Shown: positions 7,580 to 19,070 of the stretch, piece after piece | Numbering within the stretch: position 1 is the stretch's first letter | How the letters are laid out: every line of letters begins with the position of its first letter | Origin: Actinomycetospora termitidis | Lineage (GTDB): Bacteria > Actinomycetota > Actinomycetes > Mycobacteriales > Pseudonocardiaceae | Direction of reading: 5' to 3' | Length of the DNA: 64,000 nucleotides | Assembly (NCBI RefSeq): GCF_030286555.1 | Contig: NZ_JASVWF010000003.1 | Coordinates: forward strand, 1 to 64,000 | Translations under genes and position numbers: made by a program | Notes under the pieces: model-generated | What the model saw: only the letters and a program-made list of their open reading frames with translations | What the model was told of the DNA's origin: nothing | Database searches by the model: none

Positions 7580-8170
7580 TTACGAGAAGGAGAGCACGCT
7601 CGGCAGGCCGGCGGGGGCGGCCTTCGCGGCCCAGTGCTGCACGTCGGCCTTGCCGTTGGAGACGGCGTGCTGCACGTCGTCGCCCATCAGGCCGACCTGC
7701 TCCCGCGCCTCGTCGGCGGTCAGGCCGTCCTTCACCGCGGCGGTCCAGTTGTGCTGGGCGTGCGCGATGTCGTTCTTGGCGTTGTCGCCGGCGTGGCCGA
7801 GGTCCTTGACCATGTCCGCGACCGGCAGCTCCGGCAGCGACTCCGCGCTCGGCGCCGACTTCTTCAGCGACTCCGAGACGTCCTTCGCGTGGTGCTGCAG
7901 CTTCTCGCCGTGACCCTTGACCGAGTCGGCGCTGATCTTCTCGGTGCTGACCTTCTTCGAGGCGTCCGAGACCTTGTGCGCGCCCTCGGTGACCTGGTGC
8001 GCCACCTCGTGACCCATGGACTGGGGCGACGGCGCCTCGTGCGCGAACGCCATGGAGGCGGTGCCTCCGGCGACCGCCATGACGGCGGCGGCCGTGAAGG
8101 CGCCCCGTCCGGCGATGCGAGCGGCCTGGGACGCCACGTGGGGAGCGTGGGGAGCGAGATGAGCGCCCAT
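7580..8170 (-). CDS. Secreted hypothetical protein, His-rich and helical
   Basis: A 196-residue protein with a Sec-type signal: polar N-terminus, hydrophobic stretch GAFTAAAVMAVAGGTASMAF and a probable cleavage site AFA-HEA. The mature part is hydrophilic, helical and rich in H, K, A, S and D (for example HEVAHQVTEGAHKVSDASKK, KGHGEKLQHHAKDVSESLKK), recalling apolipoprotein-like or LEA-like amphipathic proteins. No cysteines and no recognised domain. It sits alone between gatB and the gas vesicle operon, with its own upstream region and a hairpin downstream. Function unknown; export is the only firm prediction. Confidence 0.6.
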   Translation of the reverse strand: MGAHLAPHAPHVASQAARIAGRGAFTAAAVMAVAGGTASMAFAHEAPSPQSMGHEVAHQVTEGAHKVSDASKKVSTEKISADSVKGHGEKLQHHAKDVSESLKKSAPSAESLPELPVADMVKDLGHAGDNAKNDIAHAQHNWTAAVKDGLTADEAREQVGLMGDDVQHAVSNGKADVQHWAAKAAPAGLPSVLSFS

Positions 8171-8380
8171 GCGGAAGGCCTCCTCCTATCGGTGTCTACA
8201 GATACGACCTGTCGGCGGATCAAGCACTGATCCGACCGGAGCCTCGGCTACGAGCCGTTCTCCAAGGACTCCAACGGGTGAGCACCGTGTTGGTTACGGA
8301 TCGGTCACGACGCGTCGAGAAAGGTCGTCCTCGTCACTCTGGGCGACCGGGGGCCACGATCAGTGATCATCTTCGGACAC

Positions 8381-8427
8381 ACGAACGGCACTCTCGCTGC
8401 ATCTACGTGCGCGAGAGTGCCGTTCGT
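8381..8427. terminator. gatB: Perfect 17-bp hairpin downstream of gatB
   Basis: Left arm ACGAACGGCACTCTCGC (8381-8397) pairs perfectly with GCGAGAGTGCCGTTCGT (8411-8427) across a 13-base loop. It lies 16 bases beyond the gatB stop on the minus strand, the expected place for the terminator of the gatC-gatA-gatB operon. The remainder of the 8171-8443 gap holds the probable promoter of the secreted protein gene and no ORF. Confidence 0.75.
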
Positions 8428-8443
8428 TCGGGAGGGGGGTGGG

Positions 8444-9961
8444 TCAGGCCCCGGCGGCCACCCGCTCCAGCACCAGCGACTGCACGCGGGCCGCGTCGGC
8501 CTGCCCCCGGGTCGCCTTCATGACCGCGCCCACGATCGCGCCGGCGGCCTTCGTCTTGCCCGCCCGGATCTTCTCCGCGACGGCGGGCTGCGCGGCCAGG
8601 GCCTCGTCGACCGCGGCCGTCAGGGCCGAGTCGTCGCTCACGACGGCGAGCCCGCGGCCGGCGACGACCTCGTCGGGCGTCCCCTCCCCCGCCAGCACGC
8701 CGTCGACGACCTGGCGAGCGAGCTTGTTGGTGAGCGTGCCCTCGGCCACCAACGCGATCACCCGCGCGACGTCCGTGGGCGTGATCGCGAGCTCCGCGAG
8801 CTCCACGCCCGCCGTGTTGGCCTGCTGGGTCAGGTAGGACACCCACCACGACCGGGCCGATTCCGCCGGTGCCCCCGCCTCGACGGTGTCCGCGACGAGG
8901 TCGAGTGCGCCCGCGTTGACCAGGTCGCGCAGCTCCTCGTCGGAGAGGCCCCAGTCGGTCTGGATGCGGGCCCGGCGTTCCCACGGCCGCTCCGGCAACC
9001 CGGCGCGCAGCTCCTCCACCCAGGCGGCCGACGGCTCGATCGGCACCAGGTCGGGCTCCGGGAAGAAGCGGTAGTCGGCGAAGGTCTCCTTCGGGCGCCC
9101 GGCGGAGGTGGTGCCGGACTGCTCGTCGAAGTGCCGGGTCTCCTGGGTGATCGTGCCGCCGGAGAGCAGGACGCCGGCGTGGCGGCCCATCTCGTAGCGG
9201 ACCGCCCGCTCGACCGAGCGCAGCGAGTTGACGTTCTTGGTCTCGGTGCGGGTGCCGAACTCGGTCGTGCCCTTCGGCATCAGCGAGACGTTCGCATCGC
9301 AGCGCATCGAGCCCTGGTCCATGCGGACGTCGGAGACGCCCAGGCCCTGGACCACGTCGCGCAGGGCCGAGACGTAGGCCCGCGCGATCTCCGGGGCGCG
9401 CGTCCCCGCCCCGAGGATCGGCTTCGTGACGATCTCGATGAGGGGCACGCCCGCCCGGTTGTAGTCGAGCAGGGAGTACGAGGCGCCGTGGATGCGGCCC
9501 GTCGCCCCGCCCATGTGCAGCGACTTGCCGGTGTCCTCCTCCATGTGCGCCCGCTCGATCTCCACCCGCCACGTCGTCCCGTCGTCGAGGGGCACGTCGA
9601 GGTACCCGTCGAAGACGATCGGGTCGTCGTACTGGGAGATCTGGAAGTTCTTCGGCATGTCCGGGTAGAAGTAGTTCTTCCGGGCGAAGCCGCTGCGCTC
9701 GCGCACCTGACAGTTCAGCGCCAGGCCGATCTTGACGGCGCCCTCGACCGCGCGGCCGTTGACCCGCGGCAGCGAGCCCGGCAGCCCCAGGCACACCGGG
9801 CAGACGTTCGTGTTCGGCTCGGCGCCGAACTCGTTGCGGCAGCCGCAGAACATCTTCGTCGCGGTGTTGAGCTCCACGTGCACCTCGAGCCCCATCACGG
9901 GGTCGAAGCGCTCGCAGACCTCCTCGACGGTGTAGGGCGCCGCGTCGACGGTGCTGGTCAT
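8444..9961 (-). CDS. gatB: Aspartyl/glutamyl-tRNA amidotransferase subunit B
   Basis: A 505-residue GatB. The N-terminal kinase domain shows [20 protein letters not shown], the zinc-site cysteines CGC and CPVC at about residues 43-65, and [20 protein letters not shown]; the YqeY-like C-terminal tail ([20 protein letters not shown]) binds tRNA. GatB phosphorylates the side chain of misacylated Glu-tRNAGln or Asp-tRNAAsn before transamidation. ATG at 9961 overlaps the gatA stop (ATGA). Order gatC-gatA-gatB on one strand gives a complete amidotransferase. Confidence 0.96.
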   Translation of the reverse strand: MTSTVDAAPYTVEEVCERFDPVMGLEVHVELNTATKMFCGCRNEFGAEPNTNVCPVCLGLPGSLPRVNGRAVEGAVKIGLALNCQVRERSGFARKNYFYPDMPKNFQISQYDDPIVFDGYLDVPLDDGTTWRVEIERAHMEEDTGKSLHMGGATGRIHGASYSLLDYNRAGVPLIEIVTKPILGAGTRAPEIARAYVSALRDVVQGLGVSDVRMDQGSMRCDANVSLMPKGTTEFGTRTETKNVNSLRSVERAVRYEMGRHAGVLLSGGTITQETRHFDEQSGTTSAGRPKETFADYRFFPEPDLVPIEPSAAWVEELRAGLPERPWERRARIQTDWGLSDEELRDLVNAGALDLVADTVEAGAPAESARSWWVSYLTQQANTAGVELAELAITPTDVARVIALVAEGTLTNKLARQVVDGVLAGEGTPDEVVAGRGLAVVSDDSALTAAVDEALAAQPAVAEKIRAGKTKAAGAIVGAVMKATRGQADAARVQSLVLERVAAGA

Positions 9962-11478
9962 GCGTTCTCCAACACAGCTGGGTCCGGGATGGTGGAGGCG
10001 AAGGGGGTTCCCGACGACGTGTCCCGGGCCAGTTCGTAGGCGGCCGCGACCCGGTAGGCGCGGTCGTCGGCGAGGGCGGGGGCCATGACCTGCAGCCCCA
10101 CCGGCATCCCGTCGTCGGCGGAGAGACCGCACGGCACCGAGAGCCCGGCGTTGCCGGCGAGGTTGGTCGGGATCGTGCACAGGTCGGCGAGGTACATCGC
10201 GACGGGGTCGTCGACGCGGTCGCCGATCGGGAACGCCGTCGTCGGGACCGTCGGGGAGACGAGCACGTCGCAGTCCTCGAACGCGGCCGCGAAGTCCCGC
10301 ACGATCAGCGTCCGGGCCTTCTGCGCCTTGCCGTAGAGCGCGTCGTACGAGCCCGCCGACAGGGCGTGGGTCCCGATCATGATGCGGCGCTTCACCTCGG
10401 GCCCGAAGCCCGCCTCCCGGGTCAGCGACATGACCTGGTCGGTCGAGTGCGACCCGTCGTCGCCGACCCGCAGGCCGTAGCGCATCGCGTCGAAGCGGGC
10501 GAGGTTCGACGACGCCTCGCTCGGCGCGATGATGTAGTACGCCGGCATCGCGGCGGTGAACGACGGGCACGAGACCTCGACGACCTCCGCGCCCAGGTCG
10601 GTCAGCACCCGCACCGCGTCGGTGAACGCCGCGAGCACACCGGGCTGGTAGCCCTCGCCGGACAGCTCCGTGACGACACCGACCCGCACCCCGGCGAGGT
10701 CCCCGCGGGCGCCCGCCAGCGCGGCCTCCACGACCGGCGGCAGCGGCGCGGCGATCGAGGTCTGGTCGGCCGGATCGTGCCCGCCGACGACCTCGTGGAG
10801 CATCGCGGCGTCGAGCACGCTGCGCCCGAACGTGCCGATCTGGTCCAGCGAGGAGGAGAAGGCGACCAGGCCGTAGCGGGACACCGTGCCGTAGGTCGGC
10901 TTCACCCCGACGAGGCCGGTGAAGGCACCGGGCTGCCGGATCGACCCGCCGGTGTCCGAGCCGAGCGCGAGCGGCGCCTCGCCCGCGGCGGTCGCAGCGG
11001 CGGACCCGCCGCTCGAGCCGCCGGGCACCCGCGAGGCGTCCCACGGGTTGCGCACCGCACCGAAGGCGGAGTTCTCGTTCGACCCGCCCATGGCGAACTC
11101 GTCGAGGTTGGTCTTGCCCAGCGGCACGAGTCCGGCCTCGCGCAGGCGGGTCACCACGGTGGCGTCGTAGGGCGGACGCCAGCCCTCGAGGATGCGTGAG
11201 GCGCAGGTGGTGGGCATGTCGGCGGTCGCGATGTTGTCCTTGACCGCGACCGGCACGCCGGCCAGCGGGCCGCGGATCGTGCCGGCGGCGATCTCCTCGT
11301 CGATCGCGGCGGCGGCGGCGAGCGCGCCCTCGGCGTCGACGTGCAGGAACGCGTTGAGCGAGCCGTCGACGGCCTCGATGCGGGCCAGGTGCGCGCGGGT
11401 GACCTCGACCGAGGACACCTCGCGGGCCTGCACCCGGCGGGCGATCTCGGCGGCGGACAGGCGGGTCAGCTCGGTCAC
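9958..11478 (-). CDS. gatA: Aspartyl/glutamyl-tRNA amidotransferase subunit A
   Basis: A 506-residue amidase-signature protein. It contains the catalytic Lys region [20 protein letters not shown], the Gly/Ser-rich signature ([16 protein letters not shown]) and the nucleophile stretch [20 protein letters not shown]. The Ser-cisSer-Lys triad releases ammonia from glutamine for transamidation by GatB. GTG at 11478 is chosen because it overlaps the gatC stop (GTGA) and gives the family start [15 protein letters not shown]. In M. tuberculosis pfkA separates gatA from gatB; here they are adjacent. Confidence 0.96.
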   Translation of the reverse strand: MTELTRLSAAEIARRVQAREVSSVEVTRAHLARIEAVDGSLNAFLHVDAEGALAAAAAIDEEIAAGTIRGPLAGVPVAVKDNIATADMPTTCASRILEGWRPPYDATVVTRLREAGLVPLGKTNLDEFAMGGSNENSAFGAVRNPWDASRVPGGSSGGSAAATAAGEAPLALGSDTGGSIRQPGAFTGLVGVKPTYGTVSRYGLVAFSSSLDQIGTFGRSVLDAAMLHEVVGGHDPADQTSIAAPLPPVVEAALAGARGDLAGVRVGVVTELSGEGYQPGVLAAFTDAVRVLTDLGAEVVEVSCPSFTAAMPAYYIIAPSEASSNLARFDAMRYGLRVGDDGSHSTDQVMSLTREAGFGPEVKRRIMIGTHALSAGSYDALYGKAQKARTLIVRDFAAAFEDCDVLVSPTVPTTAFPIGDRVDDPVAMYLADLCTIPTNLAGNAGLSVPCGLSADDGMPVGLQVMAPALADDRAYRVAAAYELARDTSSGTPFASTIPDPAVLENA

Positions 11479-11771
11479 TGCGACTCCCCCAGGATGCGCG
11501 GCACGCGGAAGCGGCCCTCCTCGGCCTCGGGCGCGCCGGCCAACGCGGCCTCGCGGGGCAGGCTCGGCGCGGGCTCGTCGGGGCGCAGCACGTTGGTCAA
11601 CGGGGCGACGTGGCTGGTCGGCGGCACGTCGTCGGGGATCTCGGAGACGCGACCCACGGTGTCGAGGATCGCGTCGAGCTGGCCGGAGAACACGTCGAGC
11701 TCGTCGTCGGTGACGGCCAGGCGGGCCAGGCGGGCCAGGTGCGCGACGTCGGAGCGCGTGATGTCGGACAT
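11475..11771 (-). CDS. gatC: Aspartyl/glutamyl-tRNA amidotransferase subunit C
   Basis: A 98-residue GatC with the usual pattern: [40 protein letters not shown] and [20 protein letters not shown]. GatC wraps around GatA and stabilises the GatAB interface. ATG at 11771 has GGAGG at a suitable distance. It is the first gene of the operon; two small GC hairpins (11800-11817 and 11819-11836) lie in its leader. Confidence 0.95.
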   Translation of the reverse strand: MSDITRSDVAHLARLARLAVTDDELDVFSGQLDAILDTVGRVSEIPDDVPPTSHVAPLTNVLRPDEPAPSLPREAALAGAPEAEEGRFRVPRILGESQ

Positions 11772-12077
11772 GATCCTCCGTGTCGGGGGACGGACTCGGG
11801 TTCCGTCCCCTCGGAACTCCCGCACGCGGGTGCGGGCCGTACCGATCCATCCTAGGCGTCGGACGGATCCGCCCTCGACGAGGTTTGACGGCGCCGGCCG
11901 ATGGCCATCTCCCGCCCGGACGTGCCGCGGCCCACCCCGTGCCGCACGGCACCGGCCCCCGCGACCCACCCCGTCGCCCGCGGGCCGCCCGACTGGCACA
12001 CTCGCCGCGCCCGACGACGACGTCCGCCGGGCTCGTCGGCGTGCGCGGGAATCGCGAGGAGACAGGACGGAGGCGAC
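11772..12077. other. Divergent intergenic region between gatC and the ACT gene
   Basis: About 305 bases without a gene. It must hold two divergent promoters. On the gatC side two adjacent hairpins are visible: GTTCCG/CGGAAC (11800-11805 and 11812-11817) and CCCGCAC/GTGCGGG (11819-11825 and 11830-11836). They would form in the gatC leader RNA if transcription starts upstream of them. No known riboswitch architecture was recognised. Confidence 0.45.
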
Positions 12078-12755
12078 GTGACCTACCTGCTGCGCGTGGT
12101 GCTCCCCGACCGGCCGGGCACGCTCGGCGCGGTCGCGTCGGCCCTCGGGGTCGAGGGAGCGGACATCCTCAGCGTGGACGTGGTCGAGCGTCACCAGGGA
12201 CAGGCGGTGGACGACCTCGTCGTCGACCTGCCCTCGGCCCGCCCACCCGATGTCCTGATCACGGCGGCGGAGTCGGTGCGCGACGTGGTCGTCGAGTCGG
12301 TCCGCCCGTTCTTCGGACCGCTGGACACGGCCCGGGAGCTGGAGCTGGTGGAGAGCGTGGCCGCGGCCCCCGACGACGGGCTCTCGTTGCTGGTCGACGC
12401 GGTCCCGCGGATCTTCCGGTCCGCCTGGGCGCTCGTGGTGGAGGCGTCGAGCGGCGACGTCTGGAGCGACGGCGGCACCCGGGTCCGCCGGGTCGCGGCC
12501 AGCTCCGCGGCCCCCGAGACCGAGGCCGAGACCCTCCCGTGGCTCCCGCTCGTCAAGGCGACGGTGCTCGACCCGGCGGCCGGGCACACGGTCCCCCAGG
12601 CGTGGACCGACCTCGACACCGAGCTCGCGGCGGCCCCGCTGGGGCGTTCGGACCGAGCCGTGGTGGCGGGCCGTCCCGGCGGTCCCGGCTTCCGGCCGTC
12701 CGAGCTGGCGCGCCTGTCGCACCTGGCGGGGATCGTCGCGACGATGACGGGCTGA
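12078..12755 (+). CDS. ACT-domain amino-acid-binding protein
   Basis: A 225-residue protein with an N-terminal ACT domain ([20 protein letters not shown], then [20 protein letters not shown]), the classic beta-alpha-beta ligand-binding unit of amino-acid-responsive proteins. The rest is a variable domain with no catalytic motif. It corresponds to M. tuberculosis Rv3013, which also lies between gatC and ligA. GTG at 12078 is preceded by GGACGGAGG. Likely a stand-alone amino acid sensor; the ligand cannot be read from the sequence. Confidence 0.8.
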   Translation: MTYLLRVVLPDRPGTLGAVASALGVEGADILSVDVVERHQGQAVDDLVVDLPSARPPDVLITAAESVRDVVVESVRPFFGPLDTARELELVESVAAAPDDGLSLLVDAVPRIFRSAWALVVEASSGDVWSDGGTRVRRVAASSAAPETEAETLPWLPLVKATVLDPAAGHTVPQAWTDLDTELAAAPLGRSDRAVVAGRPGGPGFRPSELARLSHLAGIVATMTG

Positions 12756-12807
12756 GCCGGCGCCGTCGGTCGTCGGCGGTGTGGTCGGCGGTGGTCGGCG
12801 GCAGGGA

Positions 12808-13620
12808 TCAGCGGCGGCTGTCGGGGCGGCCGCGCAGACCGAACCCGCCGAAGTTCGACCCCCACCCGGACCGGCGGCGCTCCGCGAGTCGGGGGCTCAC
12901 CGCCTGGCCGAGGGCGTAGCGCACCAGCTCCTCGTTGCCCGTCGCCAGCCACGTGCCGTCCGGACCCTTGAGCGTGTCCTCGAAGCCGATGCGGGTGTCG
13001 AGGTTGTTGCGCCGGGCGTAGTCGAGGACCGGCCAGGCGCCGCCCTCCTCGCCGTGCAGCAGGATCGGCACCTGCATCGGGCCGAGGGCCTTGAGGATCC
13101 GCACCGCTTCGGCGACCGCGGTGTCCGGGTCGGTGACCGTGACCTCGGCGAGCACCCGCACGGTGCCGCTCGGGACACCGGCCTGCTTGAGCTGCACGGC
13201 GTCGCCGGTGGTCCACACGCCCAGCTCGATCCCGATGCCCACCGAGTCCAGCGCCTCGCACACGATCTCCCAGCCGCGCTCGTGCACGTTGACCGAGGCG
13301 ACGTCGGGCCGGGCGTGGTGGGGCAGGCGGGCCCACTGCTGCACCAGTTCGGTGCGTTTGAACGGGTTCGGCTCGACCCAGCGGGCCGTGGTGACCCCGA
13401 TCTCCATCGACGGCGCGGCCTGCCGGATCGCCGACACGACGGCCCCGATCGGGCCCGGGTCGAGGCTCTCCTGGCCGTCCACGTCCCGCGGGTGGACGTG
13501 GAAGCTGGTGACGCCGAGCGCGGCGACCGCGCGGGCGTCCCGGGCCAGATGGCGCGGTGTCATCGGCACGGCGGGGTAGACGTCGGCGGGGCGGGCACCG
13601 TTCGGGCAGCACTGCAGCAC
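12808..13620 (-). CDS. 3-keto-5-aminohexanoate cleavage enzyme family (BKACE, DUF849)
   Basis: A 270-residue BKACE-family protein: VLQCCPNGARPADVYPAVPM near the start, then ALGVTSFHVHPRDVDGQESL with the HVHPRD metal-binding signature, EIGVTTARWVEP, PDVASVNVHERGWE and the C-terminal RIGFEDTLKGPDG. These TIM-barrel enzymes use zinc to condense acetyl-CoA with beta-keto acids and cleave them; substrates vary widely. GTG at 13620 is chosen because the family begins exactly here with GGGAGG upstream. The usual N-terminal glutamate zinc-site region is slightly divergent. Not obviously in an operon. Confidence 0.8.
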   Translation of the reverse strand: MLQCCPNGARPADVYPAVPMTPRHLARDARAVAALGVTSFHVHPRDVDGQESLDPGPIGAVVSAIRQAAPSMEIGVTTARWVEPNPFKRTELVQQWARLPHHARPDVASVNVHERGWEIVCEALDSVGIGIELGVWTTGDAVQLKQAGVPSGTVRVLAEVTVTDPDTAVAEAVRILKALGPMQVPILLHGEEGGAWPVLDYARRNNLDTRIGFEDTLKGPDGTWLATGNEELVRYALGQAVSPRLAERRRSGWGSNFGGFGLRGRPDSRR

Positions 13621-13766
13621 GTCGGTGTCACCTCCCCTCGTCCCGTCGCGCGGACGGCCCCGCGGCGTCGACTGCGTACAGTCTTCAACCTCCCGGGTGT
13701 CGACGGCAACGTCTGCACGTGCGTCTGCACGCTTTTCCGACGATGCCACCCGTCCGCCACAGGTGC

Positions 13767-13797
13767 GGTCACTCTGTGCCGCAGCCCGAGTGTGACC
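13767..13797. terminator. ligA: Weak hairpin downstream of ligA
   Basis: GGTCAC (13767-13772) and GTGACC (13792-13797) can pair, with partial further pairing inside, seven bases past the ligA stop on the minus strand. Position fits a terminator but the stem is short. Two direct copies of GTCTGCACG lie slightly further on (about 13711-13730), upstream of the BKACE gene start. Confidence 0.3.
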
Positions 13798-13803
13798 TCC
13801 GAC

Positions 13804-15981
<2,178 letters not shown>

Positions 15982-16019
15982 TCACGCCCGATCGCGGGCG
16001 GGCCTCGCCGGTCCGGGTG

Positions 16020-17099
16020 TCACCAGGACGACGGCGGGTCGGCGAAGGCCGCCGCCAGCTCCACCGTGCGCGCCAGCGCGGTGCGCGTCCACGCCGGGGT
16101 GGCTCCCGCGAGCCCGCACGCGGGCGTGACCACCGTCCGGTCGGCGAGCCGGGCGCGGTCGAAGCCGAGCCGGTCGGCGAGGTCGAGCGCCGGCCGCGCG
16201 AGGGCCGCGAGCTCCGGGGCCGGGCCCTCCGCGAGCGTGGGCACCAGCCCCAGCCACAGCTCCGTCGGGCCGTCCCACAGCTCGCCGAGGGCGTCCAGCA
16301 CCGCGGGGGCACGGTCCAGGGCGAGCAGGTCGACCGCCATGCCGTCCACACCGGTCGCCCCGAGCAGCGCCAGCGGCGGCGTCGGGTGGCAGCAGTGCGC
16401 CACGACGCCCACCGCGCCCGCGTCCCGGGCCGCCTCCACCAGCACCGCGAGCCCGGACCGCGCCTCGGCGCCGGGCACCGCGCGCACGGTGCCGTACCCG
16501 CTCGGGGTCGGCAGTGACCCGGCGAGGACCGCGGGCAGCGTCGGCTCGTCGATCTGGACGACGACGCCCGCGCCGGTCCGGCGGGCGAGCTCGGCGACGT
16601 GGCCGCGCAGGCCCTCGGCGAGGCTCTCGGTGAACTCGGCGACCGCCCCGCGGTCGGTGAGCACGCGGTTGCCGCTGCGCAGCTCGACCCCGGCGCACAG
16701 CGTCCAGGGCCCCGCGACCTGCGTCTTCACCCGCCTCGGCGCGGCGCCGGTCTCGCCGATCGTCGTGTCGAGCGCGTCGACGTCGCGGCCCAGCAGGTCG
16801 ACCCCACGCCGGTGCTGACCGCCCGGCCGTTGGGCCACGCGGTAGCCCGAGGGCCGCACCTCCACCGCCAGGTCGATCAGCAGCGCCGCGGCCCGGCCGA
16901 CCATGTCGGCCCCGACCCCGCGGTCGGGCAGCTCGGCGACGTGCGGGAACGACGGCAGCTCCCCGACCACCACGCGCGCGGCCTCGTGGTGGTCGACACC
17001 GGGCAGCGACCCGATCCCGGTGGCACGCTCCTCGGGGCGCAGGGGCTCGGCCGGGTCCGGCACCGACCCGTCGTCGGGAAGACCGGGAAGATCGCTCAC
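16020..17099 (-). CDS. MetE-like cobalamin-independent methionine synthase domain protein
   Basis: A 359-residue single-domain protein resembling the C-terminal barrel of MetE: ERATGIGSLPGVDHHEAARV, LPSFPHVAELPDRGVGADMV, VKTQVAGPWTLCAGVELRSG, VVVQIDEPTLPAVLAGSLPT and the metal-site HCCHPTPPLALL, ending with VVTPACGLAG. It is half the length of true MetE (about 750) and lacks the folate-binding N-terminal half, so it may use another methyl donor. Same neighbour as ligA in mycobacteria (Rv3015c). GTG at 17099 chosen; the frame extends further but overlaps the divergent gene. Confidence 0.8.
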   Translation of the reverse strand: MSDLPGLPDDGSVPDPAEPLRPEERATGIGSLPGVDHHEAARVVVGELPSFPHVAELPDRGVGADMVGRAAALLIDLAVEVRPSGYRVAQRPGGQHRRGVDLLGRDVDALDTTIGETGAAPRRVKTQVAGPWTLCAGVELRSGNRVLTDRGAVAEFTESLAEGLRGHVAELARRTGAGVVVQIDEPTLPAVLAGSLPTPSGYGTVRAVPGAEARSGLAVLVEAARDAGAVGVVAHCCHPTPPLALLGATGVDGMAVDLLALDRAPAVLDALGELWDGPTELWLGLVPTLAEGPAPELAALARPALDLADRLGFDRARLADRTVVTPACGLAGATPAWTRTALARTVELAAAFADPPSSW

Positions 17100-17124
17100 G
17101 CGACCAGGTGTACCAGGGAGGACC

Positions 17125-17946
17125 GTGCCGGACCGCAACGGACGACTGCTCGGCATCGGAGCGCTGAGCGGGGTCGTGGGTGGGCTGCTCGGCGGCGGGA
17201 ACGGGGTCCTGACGGTGCCCGCGCTGGCGCACTACACGCGCCTGTCCCGACCCGCGGTGCACGGCACCTCCACGCTCGCCGCGGCCTCGGTGTGCGCGGT
17301 CGGCGCCCTGGTCTACTGGCTCGTCGGCGGCACGATCGACCTGCGGGCCGGGGCCGGGATGCTCGTCGGCGGGATGATCGGCGGGTTCTACGGCGCGAAG
17401 CTCGTCGCGCGGGCGTCCGAGACCCTGCTGCGGGTCCTGCTGATCGCGATCCTCGTGCTGACGGCCACGAAGCTCTACCTCGACGCGGCAGGGCTCGACC
17501 CCGTCTCCGACGGCGCCGTCGTGCCCGCCGACCTGCTCGCGACGTGGTGGTTCGTGGTGCCGCTGTCGGTGGTGGTGGGCGTCCTCGTCGGCGCGTGGGC
17601 GGGTGCGATGGGGCTCGGCGGCGGGCTGCTCGCGGTGCCGGCGCTGGTGCTGCTGTTCGGGGTCGACCTGCACACCGCGGCCGGGACGTCGTTGCTGGTG
17701 TTCCTGCCGAACTGCCTGGTGGGCGGCCTGTCCCACTGGCGGCAGGGCACGGCCGACCTGCGGATCGCGAACCTCGTCGGGCTCGCCGCGGCCCCCGGCG
17801 CGGCCGCGGGCGCGCTGCTGGCGCTCGCGCTGGGCAACGTGGTGCTGGGCGTCGTCTTCGGCACCTTCGCCGCGGTCATGGCGCTGCGGGAGATCGTGCA
17901 GCTGGTGCGGCGGCAGCGTCGTCGTCCCGGTCCCGACGCCGGGTGA
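17125..17946 (+). CDS. TauE/SafE-family sulfite/organosulfur permease
   Basis: A 273-residue membrane protein with about eight hydrophobic segments and the duplicated TauE/SafE half-repeat: VVGGLLGGGNGVLTVPALAH near the N-terminus and LVGAWAGAMGLGGGLLAVPA in the second half. Such proteins export or import sulfite, sulfoacetate or related anions. GTG at 17125 follows GGGAGG and is divergent from the MetE-like gene with 25 bases between starts, so the two promoters overlap. Sulfur metabolism links the two only loosely (inference). Confidence 0.85.
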   Translation: MPDRNGRLLGIGALSGVVGGLLGGGNGVLTVPALAHYTRLSRPAVHGTSTLAAASVCAVGALVYWLVGGTIDLRAGAGMLVGGMIGGFYGAKLVARASETLLRVLLIAILVLTATKLYLDAAGLDPVSDGAVVPADLLATWWFVVPLSVVVGVLVGAWAGAMGLGGGLLAVPALVLLFGVDLHTAAGTSLLVFLPNCLVGGLSHWRQGTADLRIANLVGLAAAPGAAAGALLALALGNVVLGVVFGTFAAVMALREIVQLVRRQRRRPGPDAG

Positions 17947-17974
17947 AGCCCGGCCTGGCACCCTGGAGCGCGCG

Positions 17975-18799
17975 ATGCTCCACCTCGACGAAGCCACGTG
18001 GCGTGCCCGCGAGCGGGCGCACGCCGAGCGCGCCGACGCGCTGACCGCCGCGCACCGGGCGCGGCGGGCACGTCACGAGTCGCACCCCGTCGAGGACTTC
18101 CTCTACACCTACTACCCGACGCGGCCGAACCGGTTGCGGGTCTGGCACCCCGGCCCGGGCGTGACGCTGATCGACAGCGACCGGTCGGGCTGGAGGCACT
18201 ACTCCCCCGACGGCAGCCACGTCGACCCGACGAGCATCCGACCCGCGACCGTCGCCTTCGTCCGCGGCCTGCTCACCGCCACCGCCTCCCGTGCGCCGCA
18301 CCTCGGCTGCTTCGGGCTGCACGAGTGGGCCATGGTCTACCGGGCGGACGCCACGCGGCACGCGGTCCCGCTACGGCTCGGCGGCGCGGGCACGGACGCC
18401 GTGGTGGAACAGCACCGGCTCCGCTGCACGCACTTCGACGCCTACCGGTTCTTCACCGACGAGGCCGCGCCCCGCAACGTCGAGACCCCGACGCGCGAGC
18501 GCCAGGTCGAGCTCGAGCAGCCGGGCTGCCTGCACGCGACCATGGACCTCTACAAGTGGGCGACGAAGCTCGGCCCGCTCGTCCCGGGCGAGCTGCTGCT
18601 GGACTGCTTCGAGCTCGCCCGCGACGTCCGCGTGCTCGACATGCGGGCCTCGCCCTACGACCTCGCCGACCACGGGTACGAGCCCGTCCCCATCGAGACG
18701 GCCGCGGGGAAGGCGACGTACGCGGAGGCCCAGCAGGAGTTCGCGGTCCGCGGCGCCGGTCTGCGCGAACACCTCCTGGACGTCCTGCGCGATTGCTAG
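17975..18799 (+). CDS. Conserved actinobacterial protein often annotated 3-methyladenine DNA glycosylase
   Basis: A 274-residue protein with the family hallmark HPVEDFLYTYYPTRPNRLRV WHPGPGV, plus LGCFGLHEWAMVYR and HFDAYRFFTDEA later and QPGCLHATMDLYKWATKLGP. Databases commonly label this family 3-methyladenine DNA glycosylase, but I see no helix-hairpin-helix or known glycosylase signature, so the function is unproven. Conserved His and Glu residues (HEWAMVY, CLHATMDLYKW) suggest a metal or catalytic site. ATG at 17975; 28 bases after the permease stop, possibly co-transcribed. Confidence 0.65.
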   Translation: MLHLDEATWRARERAHAERADALTAAHRARRARHESHPVEDFLYTYYPTRPNRLRVWHPGPGVTLIDSDRSGWRHYSPDGSHVDPTSIRPATVAFVRGLLTATASRAPHLGCFGLHEWAMVYRADATRHAVPLRLGGAGTDAVVEQHRLRCTHFDAYRFFTDEAAPRNVETPTRERQVELEQPGCLHATMDLYKWATKLGPLVPGELLLDCFELARDVRVLDMRASPYDLADHGYEPVPIETAAGKATYAEAQQEFAVRGAGLREHLLDVLRDC

Positions 18800-18812
18800 C
18801 ATTGCTGGCATG
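18793..18812. promoter_or_regulatory. Candidate toxin-antitoxin operator at the antitoxin start
   Basis: The stretch ATTGCTAGC-ATTGCTGGC-ATG contains a tandem 9-base repeat and the palindrome TGCTAGCA, immediately before and touching the antitoxin ATG at 18810. Ribbon-helix-helix antitoxins bind short repeats at exactly this position to repress their own operon. Assignment rests on position and symmetry only. Confidence 0.4.
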
Positions 18813-19070
18813 GCCACCATCACCGTGCGGGATCTCGACGACGAGGTGCGCTCCCGCCTGCGCGTCCGCGCCGCCGAGAACGGGCGGTCCATGGAGGCCG
18901 AGGTCCGGGCCATCCTCGAGGCGGCGGTCCGCCCGTCGCGCACGGAACGACGACGGGCCGGCCTGGAGAGAGCGCGCGCACTGGCTGCAGAGGTCGGCGG
19001 GTTCGACGACGTCTTCGCGAACATCCCGCCGCGTGCGGACTACCCGCGCGAGAGTCCGTTCGACCGGTGA
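18810..19070 (+). CDS. FitA/VapB-type ribbon-helix-helix antitoxin
   Basis: An 86-residue protein starting MATITVRDLDDEVRSRLRVR, which is the FitA-like RHH fold: N-terminal DNA-binding strand ATITVRDL, then two helices with AAENGRSMEAEVRAILEAAV. The C-terminal half (LERARALAAEVGGFDDVFAN and IPPRADYPRESPFDR) is the toxin-binding tail. GTGA overlap with the downstream PIN toxin. Together they form a complete type II toxin-antitoxin pair inserted in the housekeeping region. Confidence 0.88.
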   Translation: MATITVRDLDDEVRSRLRVRAAENGRSMEAEVRAILEAAVRPSRTERRRAGLERARALAAEVGGFDDVFANIPPRADYPRESPFDR

